Below, one piece after another: positions 1-6,700 of a DNA stretch of 8,500 nucleotides. The notes below the pieces were generated by a model. The model saw only the letters and a program-made list of their open reading frames with translations. It was not told the DNA's origin and ran no database searches. The stretch is taken from positions 1 through 8,500 of the forward strand of contig CABQCB010000062.1 in NCBI GenBank assembly GCA_902462475.1, given 5' to 3'. The stretch is from an uncultured Oscillibacter sp. Its GTDB lineage: Bacteria > Bacillota_A > Clostridia > Oscillospirales > Oscillospiraceae. The position numbers were made by a program, and so were the translations under genes. How positions within the stretch are numbered: the stretch's first letter is position 1; every line of letters begins with the position of its first letter.

Positions 1-70
1 GCGGCGCTGACATTGCCGCCGCCGCTGCGCTGCCGGGCAGAGGAACTGCGGCCGCCGCTTCATACCGCAT
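1..70 (-). CDS. Possible N-terminus of a divergent leftward gene (partial, cut by left edge)
   Basis: Reading leftward, an ATG at 70 is preceded by GAGAGGG (78-84 on the plus strand) at a good spacing of 7 bases, and the frame stays open to the window edge, giving MRYEAAAAVPLPGS followed by more Ala-rich sequence. A second ATG at 63 opens another frame (MKRRPQFLCPAAQRRR), which has stronger G/C at third positions but a poor 14-base spacing from the same site. Only about 23 codons are visible, so neither frame can be assigned to a family. A leftward gene would fit the divergent layout, since the first rightward gene starts at 246, and a sigma-E-like promoter lies just upstream of it. This could equally be non-coding sequence. 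Confidence 0.28.
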   Translation of the reverse strand, partial: MRYEAAAAVPLPGSAAAAAMSAP

Positions 71-120
71 GTCCGTTCCCTCTCGTTCCAAGGGCCATGC
101 CCCCTTTCTTTGGTTACTCC

Positions 121-149
121 ACTGTATGAGAGGTTGTCCCCGGTTATGC
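121..149 (-). promoter_or_regulatory. Possible sporulation (sigma-E-like) promoter, leftward
   Basis: On the minus strand, GCATAAC (143-149) and CATACAGT (121-128) are separated by exactly 14 bases. The B. subtilis sigma-E consensus is KMATATT, 14-15 bases, CATACAHT. The -10 element differs at one position and the -35 matches KMATA but not the final TT. Transcription would start about 45 bases before the putative ATG at 70. This is a motif match only, and these motifs are short. Confidence 0.3.
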
Positions 150-172
150 CCCCAATTTGATGGAAAGCTTGC

Positions 173-201
173 TTGACATTTCCGTCAATGCGTGCTATGG
201 T
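173..201 (+). promoter_or_regulatory. Sigma-A-type promoter of the HTH/membrane gene pair
   Basis: A perfect -35 TTGACA (173-178) and a -10 TATGGT (196-201) are separated by 17 bases, the optimal spacing. Transcription is expected to begin near 208, which coincides with the start of an inverted repeat. A short dyad TTGAC/GTCAA (173-177 and 184-188) also overlaps the -35 and spacer and could be a repressor contact. Confidence 0.75.
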
Positions 202-207
202 TGAGCT

Positions 208-227
208 ATGGAAAGGACGCTTTCCAT
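208..227 (+). promoter_or_regulatory. Perfect inverted repeat at the expected transcription start; candidate operator or 5' hairpin
   Basis: ATGGAAAG (208-215) and CTTTCCAT (220-227) are exact reverse complements around a 4-base loop. The repeat sits at about +1 to +20 of the predicted transcript and just before the ribosome binding site (231-236). A third copy of ATGGAAAG lies at 160-167, a few bases upstream of the -35 box. This placement suits autorepression by the HTH protein encoded immediately downstream. A 5'-end mRNA hairpin is the alternative. Confidence 0.5.
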
Positions 228-245
228 TTTAGGAGGAATGTGCAC

Positions 246-449
246 ATGAAAAACAATCTGGAGGCACTGCGCAAGGCGCGGGGCATCAAGCAGGAGGAGC
301 TGGCCGAGGCGCTGGAGGTCTCCCGGCAGACCATCGGCTCCTTGGAAAACGGGCGCTACAACCCCTCCATTCTGCTGGCATTCAAGATCGCCCGCTACTT
401 CGGCCTTGCCATCGAGGATATTTTCATCTACGAGGAGGATGCCAAATGA
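246..449 (+). CDS. Xre-family helix-turn-helix transcriptional regulator (67 aa)
   Basis: This is a minimal Xre/Cro-type DNA-binding protein with no other domain. The helix-turn-helix spans about residues 3-60, with the typical ALRKARGIKQEELAEAL, VSRQTIGSLENGRYNPS and FGLAIEDIF segments; the SRQTIGSLENG part is the recognition helix and its cap. The start at 246 is chosen because AGGAGG lies 9 bases upstream (231-236); an in-frame codon at 192 falls inside the promoter spacer and cannot be the start. The stop codon overlaps the next start (ATGA, 446-449), so the two products are translationally coupled. Small Xre proteins paired with a membrane protein are common in Firmicutes. The usual inference is autorepression and control of the partner gene, and the dyad at 208-227 fits that. 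The physiological signal is unknown. Confidence 0.92.
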   Translation: MKNNLEALRKARGIKQEELAEALEVSRQTIGSLENGRYNPSILLAFKIARYFGLAIEDIFIYEEDAK

Positions 450-862
450 GACGCAAAACCAAAGCCTATCTGACCCTGGGGATCACAGGGCTGGTGCTGG
501 CCATCGTGAGTCTGGTGCTGGAGCACCGCATTCCGGACACGGTGGGCGCGACGGGTACAGCCATCGGCATGGGGTTGTTTGCTTACGGCTTTTCCAAATT
601 CCGCACACTGCGGTGGGAGGAAAAAGAGCCCGAGATCATGCGCAAAGCGCAGATCGAGGCAAACGACGAACGCAACATCGCCATCCGCCGCCGGGCCCAG
701 GCGGTGTCCGGGGAGGTACTGCAATGGACGGTCCTGGTCGCGGCGTGGGTCTCCATCGGGCTGGACGCGCCGCTGTGGGTGACGGTTGCCGCCGTAGGTG
801 TGTTTCTGGCCAAATCCTTTCTGGACCTGTTCTTGATCTTCCACTACCGCAAGCAGATGTAG
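446..862 (+). CDS. Small four-helix integral membrane protein, function unknown (138 aa)
   Basis: Hydrophobic segments at about residues 8-25, 33-50, 89-105 and 109-133 suggest four membrane helices. Between the second and third lies a charged loop (about 51-88) carrying the stretch EANDERNIAIRRRAQ; by the positive-inside rule this loop and both termini would be cytoplasmic. The loop with its DER motif, and the pairing with a 67-residue Xre regulator, resemble DUF2178-like membrane proteins, but I do not assign the family firmly. The start codon overlaps the regulator's stop codon by four bases, so expression is coupled. No enzyme motif or transporter signature is visible. No clear terminator follows; the next gene has its own promoter 28 bases after the stop. 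Confidence 0.82.
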   Translation: MRRKTKAYLTLGITGLVLAIVSLVLEHRIPDTVGATGTAIGMGLFAYGFSKFRTLRWEEKEPEIMRKAQIEANDERNIAIRRRAQAVSGEVLQWTVLVAAWVSIGLDAPLWVTVAAVGVFLAKSFLDLFLIFHYRKQM

Positions 863-889
863 CTTTGTCGAAAAAGGGCGCTTTCCGCC

Positions 890-919
890 TTGACGGCCCG
901 CCTGTACGGTTGGTATCAT
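890..919 (+). promoter_or_regulatory. Extended -10 promoter of the YerB-like gene
   Basis: TTGACG (890-895) is followed after 18 bases by TATCAT (914-919), which is preceded by TG at 911-912, forming an extended -10 (TGGTATCAT). Transcription would begin around 926, leaving a 25-base leader. The ribosome binding site is modest: GGAAAGG at 935-941, 10 bases before the ATG. Confidence 0.6.
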
Positions 920-951
920 AAGGAAAACGAAACCGGAAAGGCGGCGGAGAT

Positions 952-2031
952 ATGGATAAGCGGATCAGGACCTTCTTTCTCTCGGCGGCGCTACTGCTGA
1001 GCCTCGCAGGCTGCGGCAAAGAACCGGAGCCGGAACCGGAGCCGGAAGTCACGCCGCCCCCGGTGGAGGAGCCGGAACCGGAGCCGGAGCCCTATGCTCC
1101 CGCCGGGACGAACCCCCTGACCGGCGAGCCCATGGAGCCCGAGTTTGAGGGCGACCGCCCGGTGGCCGTCATGTTCAACAACCTCAAGATCGCCCAGCCC
1201 CAGCTGGGTGTTTCCCAGGCAGACATCATCTATGAGGTTCCCGCCGAGGGCGGCATCACCCGAATGCTGGGAGTCTATCAGACGCTGGAGGGTGTGGAGG
1301 ATTTGGGCAGCATCCGCTCCACCCGCCCCTATTACCTGGAGCTGGCCCTGGGACACGACGCGCTGCTGGTGCACGCAGGCGGCAGCCCGGACGCCTATGC
1401 GGACATCTCCGCCTGGGGCGTAGACAACATGGACGGCGTCAACGGCGGCTCCGACGCCAAGATCTTCTGGCGGGACGCAGACCGGCGCAAATCCATGGGG
1501 TACGAGCACAGCATGCTCACCTCCGCCTCCGCCATTGAGGACTACCTGGCCCAGGGGCATTTCTCCACGGAGCACCGGGAGGGCTACACCTACACCCAGT
1601 CCTTCGTCCCCGACGGCACGCCGGCAAACGGAGCGCCTGCCACCGCCGTGACGCTGCGCTACACCAACTATAAAACCGGGCAGTTCGACTACGACGCCGA
1701 AAGCGGCAAATACCTGGCCAGCCAATATGGCTCAGCCTACATGGACGGCGGGACGAACACGCAGGTATCCGCCACCAACGTGCTCATTCTGGAGACCTCC
1801 ATCTCCGTCATCCCCGGCGACACGGCGGGGCGGCTGCGTGTCACCCTCACCGGCAGCGGAGACGGCACGTTCTTCTGCGGCGGCAAGGCCGTCCCCATCC
1901 GCTGGAGCAAGGCAGACCGGAACAGCCCCTTTGTCTACACCCTGGAAGACGGCTCTCCCCTCTCCCTGGGGCAAGGGAACAGCTATGTGTGCATCATCAG
2001 TCCCCGGACCAGCACCCTTACTTACGAATAA
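952..2031 (+). CDS. yerB: YerB-like DUF3048 lipoprotein
   Basis: This is a secreted lipoprotein of the DUF3048 (YerB) family, whose biochemical role is not established. A short basic N-terminus and hydrophobic segment (residues 4-20) end in the lipobox LAGC, so Cys21 should be lipidated and the protein held on the outer face of the membrane. Residues 24-47 form a Glu-Pro repeat spacer. The N-terminal DUF3048 domain follows (about 53-205), with family hallmarks NPLTGEP, RPVAVMFNN, ADIIYEVPAEGGITR, IRSTRPYYLELA and LVHAGGSPDAY. The C-terminal domain (about 228-350) ends with a GNSYVCIISP segment. At 359 residues it is full length for the family. It has its own promoter and a strong terminator, so it is probably monocistronic. 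The B. subtilis name is used by similarity only. Confidence 0.92.
   Translation: MDKRIRTFFLSAALLLSLAGCGKEPEPEPEPEVTPPPVEEPEPEPEPYAPAGTNPLTGEPMEPEFEGDRPVAVMFNNLKIAQPQLGVSQADIIYEVPAEGGITRMLGVYQTLEGVEDLGSIRSTRPYYLELALGHDALLVHAGGSPDAYADISAWGVDNMDGVNGGSDAKIFWRDADRRKSMGYEHSMLTSASAIEDYLAQGHFSTEHREGYTYTQSFVPDGTPANGAPATAVTLRYTNYKTGQFDYDAESGKYLASQYGSAYMDGGTNTQVSATNVLILETSISVIPGDTAGRLRVTLTGSGDGTFFCGGKAVPIRWSKADRNSPFVYTLEDGSPLSLGQGNSYVCIISPRTSTLTYE
1021..1092 (+). repeat. Hexamer-based repeat encoding the Glu-Pro linker
   Basis: GAACCGGAGCCG is present twice in perfect tandem (1021-1044), and a related run of GAGCCG/GAACCG hexamers lies at 1069-1092. Each hexamer encodes Glu-Pro, so a gain or loss of units changes only the length of the spacer between the lipid anchor and the DUF3048 domain, not the frame. 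Confidence 0.8.
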
Positions 2032-2032
2032 G

Positions 2033-2063
2033 AAAAGCGGCGGATTCTCCGCCGCTTTTTTCT
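2033..2063 (+). terminator. Rho-independent terminator after the YerB-like gene
   Basis: A perfect 12-bp stem, AAAAGCGGCGGA (2033-2044) with TCCGCCGCTTTT (2048-2059), closes a 3-base loop and runs into six T residues (2056-2061). It begins 2 bases after the stop codon. Four A residues on the left arm mean it could act weakly in the opposite direction, but no leftward gene converges here. Confidence 0.93.
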
Positions 2064-2091
2064 CACCCCCGGCCTCCCGGCGCATACACTG
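2064..2091 (+). promoter_or_regulatory. Possible sporulation-sigma promoter of the cysteine-rich gene
   Basis: CATACACT (2083-2090) matches the B. subtilis sigma-E -10 consensus CATACAHT at every position and also fits most of the sigma-K pattern CATAnnnTA. No sigma-E -35 is present, but CACC (2064-2067) sits 15 bases upstream, near the position of the sigma-K -35 (mACm). No convincing sigma-A promoter was found between the terminator and the gene: TTGAAA at 2094-2099 lacks a -10 partner. The -35 match is weak. Confidence 0.35.
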
Positions 2092-2141
2092 GATTGAAAG
2101 ACCCGTTCTTTCATTTCAGCTACTTACTAGGAGGTATTGTC

Positions 2142-2981
2142 ATGCCTGATAAAATCATGCCCGGCCCCGTGTCGGAGTGCGGCAATGTGCGGGAGGCGGT
2201 GTGCATCCACACCCGGAAGATCTATGACTCCTGCCGGGATAAGGACTGTGTGGAAGACCTGCGCTTCTACCCCAAAATGCAGTATGCGGACGTCATCAAC
2301 CGGGCCCAGTCCGTCAAGGGCGGCAGCGCCAAGCTGCTCTATGTCTATGTGGACGTGGAACCCGTCAGCTTCAACCGGGGGTTCTACACGGTGGATATGC
2401 GCTTTTTCTACGCCGTGACCCTGCAGGCCTATCTCTCCTGCCCCGTTCCCGTGCCGGTGGAAGGCCTGTGCGTGTTCGACAAGCGGGTGATCCTCTTCGG
2501 CAGCGAGGGCAACGCCAAGATCTTCTCCTCCCAGATGCGCGTGGGTGAGCCGGACGTCCAGGAGCTGCGCCGGGCCAACGCCCCTGTGGCCGTGGTGGAG
2601 GCGGTGGACCCCATCGTGCTGGATGCCCGCATTCTGGACTGCTGCGGCAAGCGGGAGTGCGACTGCGACCTGTGCGAGGTGCCCTCCTTCATCAACGGCT
2701 GCTTCGGCGGAGACCTCTCCAGCGGCGATGACACCCGCCGGATCTATGTGACGCTGGGCCAGTTCTCCATCGTCCGTCTGGAGCGGGATTCCCAGCTGCT
2801 GATCCCCGTGTACGACTACTGCATGCCGGAGAAGGAGTGCTCCTGCGGCGCCGGCAGCGAGGACCCCTGCTGCGTGTTCCGCAACATCTCCTTCCCCGTG
2901 GGCGAGTTCTTCCCGCCCAACACCGTGCACAAGCCGGAAAACTACCAGGAAACCAAAAACCTTTGCTCCTGCTGCAAATGA
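2142..2981 (+). CDS. Cysteine-rich conserved clostridial protein, possibly spore-associated (279 aa)
   Basis: I recognise the general type, conserved in Clostridia and uncharacterised, but no named function. It has 20 cysteines in 279 residues. The N-terminus contains VREAVCIHTRKIYDSCRDKDC (residues 16-36, Cys21, 31 and 36), the most recognisable part. Further cysteines cluster at 167-178 (CCGKRECDCDLC), 227-244 and at the extreme C-terminus (CSCCK, 275-279). There is no signal peptide or membrane segment; the middle (about 63-165) looks beta-rich and soluble. The start at 2142 has AGGAGG 7 bases upstream (2129-2134). Paired-cysteine clusters could bind metal or cross-link, as in spore coat proteins, and a sporulation-like -10 precedes the gene; that role is inference. 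It is probably monocistronic, with terminators on both sides. Confidence 0.85.
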   Translation: MPDKIMPGPVSECGNVREAVCIHTRKIYDSCRDKDCVEDLRFYPKMQYADVINRAQSVKGGSAKLLYVYVDVEPVSFNRGFYTVDMRFFYAVTLQAYLSCPVPVPVEGLCVFDKRVILFGSEGNAKIFSSQMRVGEPDVQELRRANAPVAVVEAVDPIVLDARILDCCGKRECDCDLCEVPSFINGCFGGDLSSGDDTRRIYVTLGQFSIVRLERDSQLLIPVYDYCMPEKECSCGAGSEDPCCVFRNISFPVGEFFPPNTVHKPENYQETKNLCSCCK

Positions 2982-2985
2982 CGTT

Positions 2986-3020
2986 TGCGGAGGCCGCCTC
3001 GCCGGCCTCCGCATTTTTTT
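2986..3020 (+). terminator. Rho-independent terminator after the cysteine-rich gene
   Basis: A perfect 11-bp stem, TGCGGAGGCCG (2986-2996) with CGGCCTCCGCA (3003-3013), has a 6-base loop and is followed by seven T residues (3014-3020). It starts 4 bases after the stop codon. Confidence 0.94.
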
Positions 3021-3021
3021 C

Positions 3022-3050
3022 TGTACACATGTTCCAAAATGGGTTATAAT
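3022..3050 (+). promoter_or_regulatory. Promoter of the DUF4364 gene
   Basis: A perfect -10 TATAAT (3045-3050) lies 17 bases after TGTACA (3022-3027), which matches 4 of 6 positions of the -35 consensus. Transcription should start near 3057, giving a leader of about 60 bases. The -35 element begins directly after the T-run of the previous terminator. Confidence 0.72.
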
Positions 3051-3117
3051 GATGCAAAAGAGTAATCAGGACGCAGGCATGGCCCGCGCCCATCTGACAA
3101 GAAGGAGTGTATTCCCT

Positions 3118-3666
3118 ATGGCGGCACGCGGCTTCATCCACGACAAGCTGGAAATCAAGTTTTTGATCCTGTACATCACCGCCCGGCTGGTGGAGCCGGT
3201 CCCCTTTGACACCGTGCTGGAGCTGACGCTGTGCGACGACGCCATCGACTATTTCGACTTTTCCGAGTGCCTAGCCGATCTGGTCAAAACCGAGCACCTG
3301 ACGCTGTCGGAGGACGGCATGTATGCCATCACCGAAAAGGGGCTGCGTAACAGCCGCATCTGCGAGTCCAGCCTGCCCTATTCCGTCCGCCTCCAGTGTG
3401 ACAAGAGCCTGGCCTCCTGCAACCGCAAGCTCCGCCGGAAGAGCCAGGTGCGCGCCGGCTGTGAAAAGCGGGAAAACGGCACCTACACAGTGTCCCTGGC
3501 TCTGGATGACGACATGGGCAGCGTCATGGACCTGCATCTGGCCATGCCCCGGGAGGATATGGCCCAGGAGCTGGCGGACCGCTTCCGCAGAAATCCGGAG
3601 CGGCTGTACAGCGAGATCATGCGGGTGCTCATGTCCTCCGAGCCGGAGGAAGAGGACGTGGAATGA
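3118..3666 (+). CDS. DUF4364 family winged-helix protein (182 aa)
   Basis: This belongs to the DUF4364 family of Clostridia, predicted winged-helix DNA-binding proteins with no established target. Residues 7-80 fit the winged helix: a first helix around KLEIKFLILYITARL, a recognition region around YFDFSECLADLVKTEHL, and the wing ending in YAITEKGLRNSR. The second half (about 86-170) holds the LPYSVR segment, an Arg/Lys-rich stretch and a beta-strand region, then an acidic tail (EPEEEDVE). The start at 3118 is preferred because GAAGGAG lies 10 bases upstream (3101-3107); in-frame ATGs at 3049 and 3052 fall at or before the expected transcription start, and the one at 3079 has no good ribosome binding site. 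It is transcribed alone and converges on dnaE. Confidence 0.9.
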   Translation: MAARGFIHDKLEIKFLILYITARLVEPVPFDTVLELTLCDDAIDYFDFSECLADLVKTEHLTLSEDGMYAITEKGLRNSRICESSLPYSVRLQCDKSLASCNRKLRRKSQVRAGCEKRENGTYTVSLALDDDMGSVMDLHLAMPREDMAQELADRFRRNPERLYSEIMRVLMSSEPEEEDVE

Positions 3667-3670
3667 AACC

Positions 3671-3711
3671 AAAAAACCGCCCCGCGCCAAATCGGCGCAG
3701 GGCGGTTTTTT
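3671..3711. terminator. Bidirectional terminator between the DUF4364 gene and dnaE
   Basis: AAAAAACCGCCC (3671-3682) pairs with GGGCGGTTTTTT (3700-3711). After a single C/A mismatch the stem continues with GCGCC (3684-3688) and GGCGC (3694-3698) around a 5-base loop. Six A residues on the left and six T residues on the right give a U tract to transcripts from either direction. It lies 4 bases after the DUF4364 stop and 22 bases past the dnaE stop. Confidence 0.93.
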
Positions 3712-3733
3712 GTCTGTCCGCTGCTTTCTCCGC

Positions 3734-6700
3734 TCACTTGACTACTACGTTTTCCTCACCCAGTGTCTCCTTCGCCTCTTCCACCAGGGCCGGACGCAGC
3801 AGCACCCGGGCGGCGTAGACCTTGCGGGTGTCCGCCATGACCATTTTCACCGGGTCCGTACCGGGGAACATGGCAAACACCAGCTTCATATGCCGGACGG
3901 ACGGGTCCTGGAGAGACGGGAACTTCAGATAGAGCGTTTTGGGCTTTTCCGGCGGAGGCGGCGCCCCCTCCCCCAGCCGCTCCAGCGGCTCCACGCTGTC
4001 GCACATGAGCTGGGGGGCCTTCTCGTCCCGGACAGAGAGCTTTCCCTTCACCACGACAGCCTGGTTTTCCCGGAGGTAGGCGCCGCAGGTATCCAGCACC
4101 CGGGAAAAGCACAAAAGCTCCATGGCGGCGGTATCGTCCTCCACGGTCACGTAGGCCATCAGGGAGTTATTCTTCGTGGTCTTGGTCTTGCTGGATGTCA
4201 CCACACCGCATAGCGTCACACGCTGGCCGTCGGAAAAGCGGGTGGGGCCGCCCTCCTGGGCAAAGTCCGCCAGCACCGCGCCGATGGCAGGGACCCCCAA
4301 AGCCCGCACCTGCTGGCGGTACTGGTCCATGGGATGGCCGGAGAGATAGAGGCCCGTGGTCTCCTTTTCCATCATCATCCGCTCCTGGGCGGTAAACTCC
4401 GGAATGTCTGGCAAGGGGATCTCCTTTGCAGCGTTTGCGCGGGAAGCGCTGTCGCTGCCCATGGAGAAAAAGTCCATCTGCCCCTCCAGGTTTTGCCGCT
4501 GCTGGGAGGCCACAGAGTCCATCACCGACTCATATACCTTTACCAGTTGGGAGCGGCGGGCGCCGGTGGAATCGAATGCACCCGCGCGGATCAGATTCTC
4601 CACCGCCCGCTTGTTGATATCGCTGCCCACCATGCGGCTGCAGAAATCGTAGAGAGAGCAGAAGGGGCCGTCTGTCTCCCGCTCACGCATCACCGCCTGG
4701 ATGAAGCCCCGGCCAATGTTCTTGATGGCCACCAGACCGAAGCGGATACCGCCCTTCTCCACTGTAAAGCAGTCGCTGGAACGGTTGATGTCCGGCGGCA
4801 GCAGGGCGATGCCGCACTCCCGGCACTCGGCGATGTAGCCGGCCACCTTGTCGGAGTTGTCCAGCACGCTGGTCAGCAGCGCCGCCATGTACTCCCGGGG
4901 GAAATGGTACTTGAAATACGCCGTCTGATAGGCCACCACCGCATAGGAAACGGCATGGGCCTTATTGAAGGCATAGTTGGCAAAATCATAGATCTCGTTG
5001 TAAATAGCCTCTGCCGTTTCCGGCGGAATGCCATTGGCTACGCAGCCTGTAATGTTTCTTTCCTTGTCACCATTGATGAAGGCATCCCGCTCCCGCTCGA
5101 TGTCCTTGGCCTTCTTTTTGCTCATGGCACGGCGCACCATGTCCGCCTGTCCCAGGGAGTAGCCCGCCAGCTGCTGGAAGATCTGCATGACCTGCTCCTG
5201 GTAGACGATGCAGCCGTAGGTAATGGAGAGGATGGGCTCCAGGGAGGGATGCTTGTAGGTGACGAGCTTGGGGTTATGCTTGCAGGCGATGAACCGTGGA
5301 ATGGACTCCATGGGTCCGGGGCGATAAAGGGCCACGATGGCGGTCAGGTCCTCGATGGTCTGGGGCTTGAGTCCCACGCACACGCCGGTCATGCCCGCCG
5401 ACTCCATCTGGAACACACCGCTGGTCTTCCCCGCCGTCAGCATGTCGAACACGGCCTGGTCGTCCTCCGGGATATCCTCCAGGCGGAAGTCCGGCCGCTC
5501 CTTCTGGACCATCTTCACCGCGTCGTCCAGCACGGTCAGGTTTCTTAGGCCCAAAAAGTCCATCTTCAAAAGGCCCAGCTCTTCCAGTGTGGTCATCACA
5601 TACTGGCACACCACGGACTCGTCGTTTTTGGATAGGGGCACATATTCATAGACCGGCCGCCGGGTGATGACCACGCCGGCAGCGTGGGTGGAGGCATGCC
5701 GGGGCATGCCCTCCAGGGCCTTGGCGGTATCGATGAGCTTTTTCACCTGTCCGTCCGTTTCATAGAGCTCCCGCAACGGCTTACTCAATCGCAGGGCATC
5801 CTCCAGCGTGATATGGAGCGCACCGGGGCCGCCGGGCACCTGCTTTGCGATCTGGTCCACCTGTGCATAGGGCATATTCATGACCCGGCCCACATCCCGG
5901 ATGACGCCCCGGGCCGCCATGGTGCCGAAGGTGACGATCTGGGCCACATGGTCGTCGCCGTACTTGCGGCGGACATAGTCCACCACCTCGCCCCGGCGGG
6001 TATCTCCGAAGTCCATGTCGATATCCGGCATGCTCACCCGCTCCGGGTTCAAGAACCGCTCGAAGTACAGGTTATATTTGGCCGGATCGATGTCCGTGAT
6101 CTCCAGGCAATAGCTCACCAGGCTCCCGGCGGCGCTGCCGCGGCCGGGTCCCACAGGAATGCCGGCCTGCTTTGCATAGCGGACAAAGTCGGAGACGATG
6201 AGGAAGTAATCCGTAAAGCCCATCTTCTCGATCATGTCCTGCTCGTATCGGAGCTGCTGGCGGTGGCTCTCGTCCGCGCCGTAGCGGCGCGTATAGCCCT
6301 CGTCGCAAAGCTTTTTCAGATAGGAAAAGCTGTCGTAGCCCGGCGGCAGCTGGAATTCCGGCAGGTGGTACTTGCCGAAGGTGAATTCCAGGTTGCACAT
6401 GTCCGCCACCTTGGCGGTGTTGGCCACTGCCCCCTCGTACCCGGCAAAGAGCGCCTCCATCTCCTCCCCGCTGCGCAGGTAGAAGTTCCGGGGCTCGTAG
6501 CGCATGCGGTTCTCGTCCTCCAGGAGCTTCCCGGTCTGGATGCACAGCAGTACGTCGTGGGCCTCCGCGTCCTCCTTGCGCAGGTAATGGGCATCGTTGG
6601 TGCACACCATAGGAAGCCCCGTATCCTGGTGGATCCGCAGGATGCCCCGGTTCACCTCCTGCTGGTCGGCGATGCCGTGGTCCTGCAGCTCCAGATACAG

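Noticed and set aside
192..245. Upstream extension of the HTH gene to a start at 192
   Set aside because: This start lies between the -35 and -10 boxes, so it would not be in the transcript; AGGAGG points to 246.
862..890. Possible terminator after the four-helix membrane gene (AAAG...CTTT near 875-884)
   Set aside because: The stem is only 4 bp and no T-run follows, so it cannot be supported as a terminator.
991..1725. Leftward open frame opposite the YerB-like gene
   Set aside because: Antisense shadow of a clear DUF3048 gene; the translation is low-complexity Gly/Val/Arg/His-rich without ribosome binding site support.
1989..2141. Upstream extension of the cysteine-rich gene to 1989
   Set aside because: It would overlap the YerB-like gene's end and cross its terminator; AGGAGG is spaced for the ATG at 2142.
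2127..3014. Leftward open frame opposite the cysteine-rich gene
   Set aside because: It spans the gene and its terminator on the other strand, has a biased His/Ala/Gly composition, and the forward frame has an ideal AGGAGG.
3049..3117. Upstream extension of the DUF4364 gene to 3049
   Set aside because: The ATG overlaps the TATAAT box and lies before the expected transcription start; a good ribosome binding site precedes 3118.
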